A stretch of DNA of 48,722 nucleotides from Rhodospirillales bacterium. Its GTDB lineage: Bacteria > Pseudomonadota > Alphaproteobacteria > Acetobacterales > Acetobacteraceae. How positions within the stretch are numbered: the first letter of the stretch is position 1; each line of letters starts with the position of its first letter. The stretch lies in contig JAGWQN010000013.1 in the NCBI GenBank assembly GCA_028869995.1, positions 1 to 48,722 of the forward strand, written 5' to 3'. The translations under genes were made by a program, and so were the position numbers. The notes under the pieces are model-generated. The model searched no databases. It was not told the origin of the DNA and saw only the letters and a list, made by a program, of their open reading frames with translations. Below are positions 41,684-48,722 of this stretch, piece after piece.

Positions 41684-42454
41684 TCAGATCAGGTCGAGAT
41701 ACCCGCCGCGCCGCATCGGCTGCAGCGCCCGGCGCAGGTCCGGCGAGACCAGCGCCGCAAGCTCTCCCTCGTGATCGTAATCCGGCATCAGCCGGACCAG
41801 CAGCGGGTCGCGTTCCGTTGCCGGGTGAAAATAGATCTCGTTCAGCCCTGGCCGCAGCCGGCCCATCGCGGCGAGAGCGCGTGACGTATCCATGTGCCCG
41901 GTGTCGGCAAGGCCCCAGACCGCGTCCGGGGCCGCGAGGCCGGCCGCGCGCACTTGCCGGCGCAGCCATCCGCACCACAGGCCGGAGCCTGGTTCCTCGG
42001 GCACGCGCACGGCGCGCAGCCCGTGCTGGCGGCCCTCGGCGATCATGCTGCCGGCGACCAGCGGATGCATGTGCATGTGCTTGTGGGCGTTGGCGTGGTC
42101 GAGCACCAGGCCCGAGGCGGCGAAGGCGCGGAACTGCGCTGCCACCTCGCGCCGCAGCGCGCGTGGGCGCAGGAGCTGGCGGAAGGCCAGACGAACCTGT
42201 GAATTGGGCAGGACCCGGCCCGGCGCGAGGCCGTCCGGCACCACCACCGGCCCGTCGACGAGAACGAGGTGCAAGCCAACCCGCAGCCCCGGCATCGCCT
42301 TCGCCCGCCGGATCGCGTCCGCCGCGGCATCGCCCGCGACCATCAGCGATGCCGCCGTCAGCACCCCCTCGCGGTGGGCACGCTCGACGGCCTCATTGAC
42401 GGCCAGCGAAAGCCCGAAATCGTCGGCGGTGATCACGACCCGCGGAGGCATCAT
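41684..42454 (-). CDS. hpnK: Hopanoid biosynthesis-associated protein HpnK (YdjC/ChbG family)
   Basis: Carbohydrate-deacetylase-fold protein of 256 aa. The metal motif is VITADDFGLSLAVNEAVERAH at the N-terminus, and HKHMHMHP carries the two metal histidines. VGLHLVLVDG and LNEIYFHPAT are also characteristic of the hopanoid-associated HpnK branch. In other genomes it sits within hopanoid gene clusters; none is visible here, so the assignment is by sequence only. The tandem ATGs at 42454/42451 start the domain, although no strong ribosome site is seen. A cytochrome c gene lies upstream and an M20 gene downstream. Confidence 0.84.
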   Translation of the reverse strand: MMPPRVVITADDFGLSLAVNEAVERAHREGVLTAASLMVAGDAAADAIRRAKAMPGLRVGLHLVLVDGPVVVPDGLAPGRVLPNSQVRLAFRQLLRPRALRREVAAQFRAFAASGLVLDHANAHKHMHMHPLVAGSMIAEGRQHGLRAVRVPEEPGSGLWCGWLRRQVRAAGLAAPDAVWGLADTGHMDTSRALAAMGRLRPGLNEIYFHPATERDPLLVRLMPDYDHEGELAALVSPDLRRALQPMRRGGYLDLI

Positions 42455-42527
42455 CAGCCGTGCTTGGCAGGGCGCGGGGCAGGCGGCAAGCGCCTCCCGG
42501 CGGGTCGCGAACGGGGGCCCTGAACCC

Positions 42528-42992
42528 TCAATGGCCCTCGAACTGACTGCCCATGACCGCGCCCTTGGAAAGCGAGGTGACATAGGCCGCGAGATCGTTC
42601 AGGGCGACGCTGCCGAGCGCCGGCGGCCTGCCCCCGATGCCACCGGCAATGCATTTGACGAGCTGCTGCTCGAGCGTGATGACGCGGCCGGTCGCCGGGA
42701 CGAAGCGGGGAAACGCCGCTGCGGCACCCTGCAGGCTCGGGATCGTTGCGCCATTGGGAAGTTTCCCGGGGCCGCGTCCGCCATTGGTATGACACGTGTT
42801 GCAGGTGCGCATGCCGCCGAAGCGATCGTGCATATAGAGGTCCTGGCCAACCTTAACCGCAGCGGCCATCGAGCCGACCTTCGCGGGCACGACCACCGGC
42901 GGGGCGGCCGCCTCGCCGATCCCGCTCCAGGCGAGCGCGGACACGGCGAGAGACAACGCCGCAAGTCCCAGACCCTTACCCCATCGGCGCAT
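42528..42992 (-). CDS. Small c-type cytochrome
   Basis: Exported monohaem cytochrome of 154 aa. A signal peptide covers about residues 1-29 (hydrophobic LGLAALSLAVSALAWSG, then EAAA). The haem motif is CNTCH (Cys64, Cys67, His68) in the context RFGGMRTCNTCHTNGGRG. A second region with LEQQLVKCIAGGIGGRPPALG resembles cytochromes of the TsdA/SoxX-like sort. The start ATG at 42992 has AAAGGAGG five bases before it; an overlapping ATG at 42995 is too close to it. It acts in the periplasm as an electron carrier; the partner is unknown. It diverges from the thioesterase gene. Confidence 0.88.
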   Translation of the reverse strand: MRRWGKGLGLAALSLAVSALAWSGIGEAAAPPVVVPAKVGSMAAAVKVGQDLYMHDRFGGMRTCNTCHTNGGRGPGKLPNGATIPSLQGAAAAFPRFVPATGRVITLEQQLVKCIAGGIGGRPPALGSVALNDLAAYVTSLSKGAVMGSQFEGH

Positions 42993-43179
42993 CATGGCCT
43001 CCTTTGACCGGCGGCCCGGATTGCCGGCGCGGCAATTCTCCGGGCATCGCGGTGGCCGGCAGTCTAGCCCGGGCAGGCCCGAAGTCACCACCGCGCGCGG
43101 TCGCCCTGCGGCGCGCGGACGGGCAGGCGGGGAGACCCATTGCCGCGGCGCGGCATCGGCGCCAGTTTCTCCCCCCATC

Positions 43180-43623
43180 ATGGCCGCCAAACATCCCCGC
43201 GCGACCCGCGCCGACTTCCCCGTCTTCCAGACCGTCCCGACACGCTGGTCCGACAACGATATTTACGGCCACGCCAACAACACGGTTTATTATGCGTGGA
43301 TCGACACCGCGGTGAATCGCGTCCTCATCGACCGTGGCACGCTCGATCCCGGCCGCTCCGACACGTTCGGCATCGTGGTCGAGAACGGATGCCGGTTCCA
43401 TGCCGAGATCTCCTATCCCGACCTGGTCACCATCGGGCTGCGCATCGCCCGTCTCGGCACCTCGTCCATCCGCTACGAGCTCGGCATTTTTCGCAACGAC
43501 GACAGCACCGCCGCCGCGGAGGCGCATTTCGTTCACGTCTATGTCGCGCGCGAGACGATGCGTCCGGTGCCGATCCCGGCTAACGTGCGCTTGGCGCTGG
43601 CCGATCTCATACGGGAGGACTGA
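43180..43623 (+). CDS. Acyl-CoA thioesterase (hotdog fold, YbgC/FadM-like)
   Basis: Hotdog thioesterase of 147 aa. The signature TRWSDNDIYGHANNTVYYAWID lies near residues 18-40 and contains the catalytic Asp (usual motif: DxDxxGHVNN). It would hydrolyse an acyl-CoA or acyl-carrier thioester. The ATG at 43180 matches the domain start, though no ribosome site is obvious. The SDR gene begins three bases after its stop, so the two form a unit. Substrate not determinable. Confidence 0.9.
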   Translation: MAAKHPRATRADFPVFQTVPTRWSDNDIYGHANNTVYYAWIDTAVNRVLIDRGTLDPGRSDTFGIVVENGCRFHAEISYPDLVTIGLRIARLGTSSIRYELGIFRNDDSTAAAEAHFVHVYVARETMRPVPIPANVRLALADLIRED

Positions 43624-43626
43624 TCC

Positions 43627-44409
43627 ATGGACACAGGTCTCAAGGGCAGAAGGGCCATCGTCTGCGCCGCCAGCAAGGGTCTTGGCCGCGCCTGTGCGGA
43701 GGCGCTCGCGCGCGAGGGGGTCGATCTCGTGGTCACCGCTCGTACACCGGGGCCACTCGAGGAGACCGCCGCGGCCATCCGGGCCGCGACGGGCGTTAGG
43801 GTCACGGCCGTGGCCGGCGACATCACCACCGAGGAAGGGAGGGTCGCGGCCCTCGCGGCGTGTCCTGAGCCGGATATCCTGGTCAACAACGCCGGTGGTC
43901 CGCCGCCCGGAGACTTCCGCGACTGGGACCGTGCGACCTGGGTCAAGGCGATCGACGCCAACATGCTGACACCCATCTTCCTCATCCGCGCGGTGGTGGA
44001 CGGCATGGCGGCCCGCCGCTTCGGGCGCATCGTCAACATCACGTCCGCATCGGTGAAATCGCCGATTCCCAATCTGGGCATGTCGAACGGCGCCCGTGCC
44101 GGCCTCACCGGTTTCGTCGCCGGCCTCGCCCGCCAGGTCGCGGCTCACAATGTGACGATCAACAATCTGCTGCCTGGACCCTTCCGCACCGACCGGCTGC
44201 TCACAACCATGCGCGTCGCCGCCGAGAAGGCGGGTCGCGCGGTGGAGGAGGAAATCGAACTGCGCGCCCAACGGTCTCCCGCCGGCCGCATCGGCGACCC
44301 GGCAGAGTTCGGTGCCGCCTGCGCCTTTCTCTGCGCCGCCTCTTCCGGCTTCATCGTCGGCCAGAACCTCGTCCTCGACGGGGGCGCGTTCAACTCGACG
44401 ATGGGCTAG
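43627..44409 (+). CDS. SDR-fold protein without the catalytic Tyr/Lys (BKR-like)
   Basis: Short-chain dehydrogenase fold of 260 aa. The cofactor motif is present in altered form (VCAASKGLGRA, where TGxxxGIG is usual), and VNNAGGPPPG is intact. The catalytic YxxxK is replaced by SNGAR at 153-157, so Tyr becomes Ser and Lys becomes Arg. A BKR-like SDR subgroup with this change is known and its reaction is unsettled. The gene starts three bases after the thioesterase gene and overlaps the convergent DAO gene by 20 bases at its end. Confidence 0.88.
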   Translation: MDTGLKGRRAIVCAASKGLGRACAEALAREGVDLVVTARTPGPLEETAAAIRAATGVRVTAVAGDITTEEGRVAALAACPEPDILVNNAGGPPPGDFRDWDRATWVKAIDANMLTPIFLIRAVVDGMAARRFGRIVNITSASVKSPIPNLGMSNGARAGLTGFVAGLARQVAAHNVTINNLLPGPFRTDRLLTTMRVAAEKAGRAVEEEIELRAQRSPAGRIGDPAEFGAACAFLCAASSGFIVGQNLVLDGGAFNSTMG

Positions 44410-45514
44410 CGTCCGACGTCCGAGGGCTGCTCTCGCCGTCGAAGAACCGCGCCGCCGCGAACGGCGACAAGGCCGGCGGCAGCCGCCCATCGGTCACCGC
44501 GACGGCCATCAACCGGCCGATATGGGCGGCGAGGGTTACGGCATTCGGGGTCACGGCGATGTGATAGCCCGGCACGCCGGGTACGGGACCGAGAGCCGGC
44601 AGCAAGTCGGCAGGGACAGGGCGGACGCCGATCCGCGTCGTCTCCGCCGTCGCGCCGCCGATGGCCGGAAGCAGCGCGCGCGCCCGGTCCATCAGCATCG
44701 AGGCCGATGCTGCGGTGTCCACCTGCGTGTTGTCCTGGGCGAGTTCGGCGTCGGTTGTGTCCGATTGCAGCATCAGCCTGCCCGAGCCGTCGGGGCGCAG
44801 GTTCACGCCCGGTGTGTGCAGGACCCGCGAAAGCCCCGTTGCCACCGGCGGCGTCACGACCAGCAGGCTGCGGGTCGGGCGCAGGGGCACGTGCAGCGAA
44901 GGGTCGCGCACCACGGTGTTTGCCCAGGCGCCGGCGCAGTTCACCACCGCGTCGGCGGGAACGGTGGTGCCGTCGGCCAGCCGCACGCCGGCGACCCGTC
45001 CCTCCTCGATGAGGAGATCCTCGACCCGGTCGCGCCGGAGTTCCGCCCCCAACGTCTTGGCACGGATCAGCATCGCGCCGACGTAGACCACGGCATCGAG
45101 CCAGGCTTCGTCGGGAAAATAGGCGAAGGGGCCGTCCCGCATCGCGGCCGCGGCCAGGCCCGGCTCCCGCGCCAGCACCGCCTCGCGCGAGATTTCCTCG
45201 ACCGCATAGCCCCAGCGGCGCAGCCGGCCCACATCGGCGTCCTCGACCGGCCAGGCCAAGGCGCCGCCGCCGTGCAACCAGGGCACGGCGCCCAGTTCCG
45301 AGCGCAGGGCCGCATGCGCGGCCATCGAGGCCACGTTGAGGTCGTGATAGGCGCGCGGTTGTTTGTCGCGCGCATGGAGCCACGCAAAACTGGCTCCCGT
45401 CGCGCCGGCACCCGGCCGATCCTCCTCGATGAGGATGGTTCGGGTCCCCCGTTCCGCCAGGCGGAACGCGACGGATGTGCCGATCACACCGGCACCGATG
45501 ATGACAACACGCAT
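44390..45514 (-). CDS. FAD-dependent oxidase/dehydrogenase of the DAO family
   Basis: D-amino-acid-oxidase-fold flavoprotein of 374 aa. The dinucleotide motif VVIIGAGVIGTSVAFRLAERG is at the N-terminus, followed by TILIEEDRPGAGATGASFAW with the covalent- or FAD-contacting region. A central VVNCAGAWAN is typical of glycine/sarcosine/D-amino acid oxidases. It would oxidise a secondary or amino compound; the exact one is unknown. The ATG at 45514 begins the FAD motif; the frame is open further upstream without domain signal. It converges with the SDR gene, sharing 20 bases. Confidence 0.9.
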   Translation of the reverse strand: MRVVIIGAGVIGTSVAFRLAERGTRTILIEEDRPGAGATGASFAWLHARDKQPRAYHDLNVASMAAHAALRSELGAVPWLHGGGALAWPVEDADVGRLRRWGYAVEEISREAVLAREPGLAAAAMRDGPFAYFPDEAWLDAVVYVGAMLIRAKTLGAELRRDRVEDLLIEEGRVAGVRLADGTTVPADAVVNCAGAWANTVVRDPSLHVPLRPTRSLLVVTPPVATGLSRVLHTPGVNLRPDGSGRLMLQSDTTDAELAQDNTQVDTAASASMLMDRARALLPAIGGATAETTRIGVRPVPADLLPALGPVPGVPGYHIAVTPNAVTLAAHIGRLMAVAVTDGRLPPALSPFAAARFFDGESSPRTSDASPSSS

Positions 45515-45785
45515 GATCTCGATGACCTCGCCAGCGGTCCCGAACCGGCGAGGACGGTGCGATGGCGGGGCGACTCCGGTCAAGCATAACCAGCGATCCA
45601 ACCGCTGGCGATGCCGTCGGGGCCCGTCAAGACACAGCTCGCGGCCGGTGCAGGACCAAGCTGTGCCCGCTCATCCTCTCGATCAGGTTAACGGACCCGC
45701 CCCCACCCGACATCCGGTCGAGGTGCCGATGCGCGCAAGCGGACCTGCGGCGGCGATACCCGCCGCGGCGCCTGCGGCGAGCCGT

Positions 45786-46442
45786 TCAGAGAGGCGCTTC
45801 GGTCGCGGCGAGGCGCCAGGACTCGGGTTCCGCCGCGGCCGCGCGATACCATTCTTCGATGAGCGGGTGGGCCCGCACCGCATCGCAATACGCGCGGCTC
45901 GCGGCGCTGAGCTCGGGCCGATAGGTCAGGAACCGGCAGACCACGGGTGCGTACATGACGTCCGCCACCGTGAAGGTGGCACCGAACAGATAGGAGCCGC
46001 CACCGCCGAAGCGCGAGCGGCAGTCATGCCAGATCGCCTCGATCCGCGCGATGTCCGCGAGCACCTCGGGCGTCCGACCGGCGCCGGCGGCGTTGCGGAA
46101 CAGGCTCATCGGCATGGCCTGGCGCAGTGCGCGGAAGCCGGCATGCATCTCGCTCGAAACGCTGCGCGCGAGAGCCCGCGCGGCGCGGTCCTCGGGCCAG
46201 AGACCCGGCTTCAGCTCCGCGCAGTATTCCGCGATGGCCAGCGACTCCCAGATCAGGTTGCCGTCATGGTCGAGCACCGGCACCGTGCCACCCGGCGAGA
46301 CCATGCCGATGCTCGCGGTGTTACCGCCAGCCAGCGGCATCACGACCTCATCGACGTCGAGCCCCGCCAGCCGCACCGGCAGCCAACCCCGCAGCGACCA
46401 CGACGAGTAGCGCCTGGTGCCGATGATGATCCGTCCGCGCAT
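45786..46442 (-). CDS. Glutathione S-transferase family protein
   Basis: GST of 218 aa, standard length. The thioredoxin-like N-terminal domain has the active-site segment TRRYSSWSLRG and the cis-Pro motif GTVPVLDHDG, then WESLAIAEYCAE, which binds glutathione. The helical C-terminal domain has LFGATFTVADVMYAPVV. ATG 46442 has GGAGG about six bases before it, so the start is firm. It diverges from the aminotransferase gene with 110 bases between. No specific substrate can be named. Confidence 0.92.
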   Translation of the reverse strand: MRGRIIIGTRRYSSWSLRGWLPVRLAGLDVDEVVMPLAGGNTASIGMVSPGGTVPVLDHDGNLIWESLAIAEYCAELKPGLWPEDRAARALARSVSSEMHAGFRALRQAMPMSLFRNAAGAGRTPEVLADIARIEAIWHDCRSRFGGGGSYLFGATFTVADVMYAPVVCRFLTYRPELSAASRAYCDAVRAHPLIEEWYRAAAAEPESWRLAATEAPL

Positions 46443-46552
46443 GAACGCCTCCTTCGCTTCTGGCCGACGCATCGCACGATGGCAGCCCCGCGCCAACCCT
46501 CCTTGCCCTCGGCACGCCGCCGCGCGAGGCTCGGGCGTCCAAGGAGCCAACG

Positions 46553-47878
46553 ATGAACGAACTCGCACCCCGTCCCAATAATCTCGACGCGTTCTGGATG
46601 CCGTTCACCAACAACCGCGGCTACAAGGTGGGACCGCGCATGCTGGCTCGCGCCGAGGGCATGTTCTACTACAGCAACGACAATCGCGAGATCCTGGACG
46701 GCACGGCCGGCCTCTGGTGCGTGAACGCGGGCCACGGCCGCCGCGAGATCACGGAGGCGATCCAGCGCCAGGCGGCGACGATGGATTTCGCTCCGACTTT
46801 CCAAATGGGCCACCCGATCGCCTTTGCAGCCGCCGCCAAGGTGGCGGAGCGCACGCCGCCGGGGCTTGACCGGATCTTCTTCACCAATTCCGGGTCCGAG
46901 AGCGCCGATACGGCGCTCAAGATCGCGCTCGCCTACCACCGCGCGCGCGGGCAGGCGCAGCGCGTGCGCCTGATCGGCCGCGAGCGCGGCTATCACGGCG
47001 TCGGGTTCGGCGGCATGTCCGTGGGCGGTATTGGTGCCAACCGCAAGCCGTTCGGTGCGCTGCTGCCCTATGTCGACCATCTTCCCTCGACCCATGCGCC
47101 GGAGCACCAGGCCTTCAGCCGCGGGCAGCCGGAGTTCGGCGCCCATTTCGCCGACGCGCTGGAGGCGATGGTGACCCTGCACGGCGACACCATCGCCGCC
47201 GTCATCGTCGAGCCGCTGGCAGGCTCCACCGGCGTCCTGGTTCCGCCCAAGGGCTATCTCGAGCGTCTGCGCGCGATCTGCGACCGGCATGGGATCCTGC
47301 TCATCTTCGACGAAGTCATCACGGGCTTCGGCCGGCTCGGGACCAATTTCGGTGCGGAGCGGCTGGGTGTCACGCCTGACATGATCACGATGGCAAAAGG
47401 GCTGACCAATGCCGCCGTGCCGATGGGGGCGGTCGCGGTGCACGACCGCATCTACCGCGCCATCGTGGATGGCGCGCCGGAAGGCATCGAACTGTTCCAC
47501 GGCTACACGTATTCGGGCCATCCGCTGGCCGCTGCCGCGGCGATTGCCGCCTGCGATCTGCACACGGCGGAGGACCTGCCCGGCCGTGCGCGCGCGATCG
47601 AACCGAGCTTCGCGGATGCGGCCCACGCGTTGCGGGGCCTGCCCAATGTGATCGACATCCGCACCATGGGGCTCGTCGCCGGAATCGAACTGTCGTTGCG
47701 GGCCGGCAAGCCGACGGACCGGGCCGTGCGGATCTTCCATCGCTGCTTTGATGCCGGCGTGCTGATCCGGACCACGGGGGACATCATCGCGCTCTCGCCG
47801 CCGCTGATCGTCGAGACGTCGCATCTCGACCGGCTGTTCACCACGCTCGCCGACGCGATCCGCGCCGAGGCCGCCTGA
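46553..47878 (+). CDS. Class III omega-aminotransferase (beta-alanine:pyruvate-like)
   Basis: PLP-dependent aminotransferase of 441 aa. The PLP lysine is Lys282 in MITMAKGLTN, and Asp253 (LLIFDEVITGFGRLG) binds the cofactor ring nitrogen. The N-terminal LDAFWMPFTNNRGYK and TNSGSESADTALK match beta-alanine:pyruvate transaminases. It would transfer the amino group of beta-alanine or another omega-amino acid to pyruvate. It is followed by a DAO-type oxidoreductase gene one base after its stop, so amine or polyamine breakdown is plausible. Start ATG 46553 has AAGGAG upstream. Confidence 0.93.
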   Translation: MNELAPRPNNLDAFWMPFTNNRGYKVGPRMLARAEGMFYYSNDNREILDGTAGLWCVNAGHGRREITEAIQRQAATMDFAPTFQMGHPIAFAAAAKVAERTPPGLDRIFFTNSGSESADTALKIALAYHRARGQAQRVRLIGRERGYHGVGFGGMSVGGIGANRKPFGALLPYVDHLPSTHAPEHQAFSRGQPEFGAHFADALEAMVTLHGDTIAAVIVEPLAGSTGVLVPPKGYLERLRAICDRHGILLIFDEVITGFGRLGTNFGAERLGVTPDMITMAKGLTNAAVPMGAVAVHDRIYRAIVDGAPEGIELFHGYTYSGHPLAAAAAIAACDLHTAEDLPGRARAIEPSFADAAHALRGLPNVIDIRTMGLVAGIELSLRAGKPTDRAVRIFHRCFDAGVLIRTTGDIIALSPPLIVETSHLDRLFTTLADAIRAEAA

Positions 47879-47879
47879 G

Positions 47880-48722
47880 ATGCCCGGCCCGACGCCGGAT
47901 CCCGTCGCCTCGGACGAAAAGCTGCCGCAGCAGGCCGACGTCGTCGTCATTGGCGGCGGCATCGCCGGGGTCTGCACGGCGCTGACCCTGGCCGAGCGAG
48001 GTGTTTCCGTCGTTCTCTGCGAAAAGGGCGAAATCGGCGCCGAGCAGTCCAGCCGTAACTGGGGCTGGGTGCGCAAGATGGGGCGCGACCCGCGCGAATT
48101 GCCGCTGGCGATCGAGGCATTGCGCCAATGGAACGGCATGGATGCGCGCGTCGGCGCCTCGACCGGATTTCGGGCGGGGGGGATCGCCTATCTCTGCGAC
48201 GACGAGGCGGCGATCGCCCAACGCGAGGCCTGGCTCGAGCACTCGCGTCCGTTCCAGCTCGATACCCGCATCATCAGCTCCGCGGAGGTGGCCAGGATGA
48301 TGCCGGGGACAGGGCGCAAATACGCCGGCGCCCTCTATACCGCGAGCGACGGACAGGCAGAGCCGCAGAAGGCGGCGCCCGCCATCGCGCTTGCGGCGCG
48401 CCGGGCCGGCGCCTCGGTGTTCACGAACTGCGCGGTGCGCGGCATCGAGACCGAGGGAGGGCGCGTCGCAGCGGCGGTCACCGAGCGCGGACGGGTGCGC
48501 TGCCAGACCGTGGTCCTCGCCGGCGGCGCCTGGTCGCGCCTGTTCCTGGGGTCGGTCGGCATCGACATGCCGCAGCTCAAGATGCTGTCATCGGTCATGC
48601 GCACGGCGCCCCTGCCGGGCGGGGAGGTGGCGCCGGAGATCGCGGCACTCGGACATGGCTTCGCGATGCGCCAGCGCGACGACGGCGGCTTCACGCTCAC
48701 CCATGGCCGCTTCGGCTTCCAC
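47880..48722 (+). CDS. FAD-dependent oxidoreductase (DAO family), partial at window end
   Basis: The first 281 codons of a flavoprotein, cut by the end of the window. The FAD motif VVVIGGGIAGVCTALTLAERG lies at about 21-41, and SSRNWGWVRKMGRDP follows, a motif of a DAO branch acting on amines or amino acids. A central VVLAGGAWSRLFL is also typical. ATG 47880 follows the aminotransferase stop by one base, so the two are one unit. A role in oxidising an amine to supply the transaminase is a contextual guess. Confidence 0.9.
   Translation, partial: MPGPTPDPVASDEKLPQQADVVVIGGGIAGVCTALTLAERGVSVVLCEKGEIGAEQSSRNWGWVRKMGRDPRELPLAIEALRQWNGMDARVGASTGFRAGGIAYLCDDEAAIAQREAWLEHSRPFQLDTRIISSAEVARMMPGTGRKYAGALYTASDGQAEPQKAAPAIALAARRAGASVFTNCAVRGIETEGGRVAAAVTERGRVRCQTVVLAGGAWSRLFLGSVGIDMPQLKMLSSVMRTAPLPGGEVAPEIAALGHGFAMRQRDDGGFTLTHGRFGFH

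Noticed and set aside
46340-48139. 599-codon open frame on the minus strand
   Set aside because: It is antisense to the aminotransferase and the DAO gene, and its product is Arg/Gln/His-rich without motifs.
1-48722. CRISPR array, insertion sequence or prophage
   Set aside because: No regularly spaced repeats, transposase, integrase or phage structural motifs were found on reading both strands' proteins.

Overview
The window is high-G+C DNA, by eye about two thirds G+C or more, with dense genes, short gaps and frequent ATGA/TGATG start-stop overlaps. The gene content suggests an alphaproteobacterium, probably Rhodospirillales/Acetobacteraceae. The clues are a SAM-II riboswitch in front of metZ, a DUF1489 gene behind thioredoxin/CnoX and Lon-substrate-domain genes, an HpnK hopanoid-associated deacetylase, HrpB, and a sigma-54-type promoter before amtB. 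No phage genes, transposases, integrases, CRISPR arrays or rRNA were seen. This is chromosomal metabolic sequence, and family assignments rest on motif recognition only.

Layout. Positions 1-3345 (minus): HtrA-type protease, OmpR-type regulator and sensor kinase, an envelope-stress style unit. Positions 3423-8675 (minus): polysaccharide-deacetylase/PuuE-like hydrolase, Asp/Glu-hydantoin racemase, amidohydrolase and the helicase HrpB, joined by overlapping codons. Positions 8714-10745: Kir potassium channel, glutathionyl-hydroquinone reductase and tRNA-Gly(CCC). Positions 10868-13059: SAM-II riboswitch and metZ, convergent with a TauE/SafE permease. Positions 13227-15987 (minus): BKACE (DUF849), M19 dipeptidase and aldo/keto reductase, overlapping. 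Then come tRNA-Arg(CCT), a sensor kinase without a regulator partner and an unrecognised 384-residue protein.

Positions 19039-24092: an SDR, a CLC protein with CBS domains diverging from a MarR regulator across a palindromic operator, and an acyl-CoA synthetase. Positions 24212-28542: a formamidase-like hydrolase, an SDR, and OtsA overlapping a Gfo/Idh/MocA dehydrogenase. Positions 29207-33630: S9 peptidase, gamma-glutamyltransferase-like protein and aldo/keto reductase, a peptide-salvage style set. Positions 33634-36550: UbiH-type monooxygenase (minus), then a sigma-54-like promoter, a vestigial glnK, amtB and a strong terminator. Positions 36655-38726: CnoX-like thioredoxin, Lon-substrate-domain protein and DUF1489. 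Positions 38876-42992 (minus): atypical NRAMP, M20 amidohydrolase, HpnK and a c-type cytochrome. Positions 43180-48722: thioesterase, SDR lacking its catalytic residues, DAO-type oxidase, GST, omega-aminotransferase and a second DAO-type oxidoreductase cut by the window end.

The most unusual points are the glnK remnant stop-start coupled to amtB, two transporters whose ion-binding motifs depart from their families (CLC and NRAMP), the overlapping BKACE/dipeptidase/AKR and deacetylase/racemase/amidohydrolase/HrpB units, and the orphan kinase paired with an unrecognised protein that may carry a degenerate nuclease-like core.
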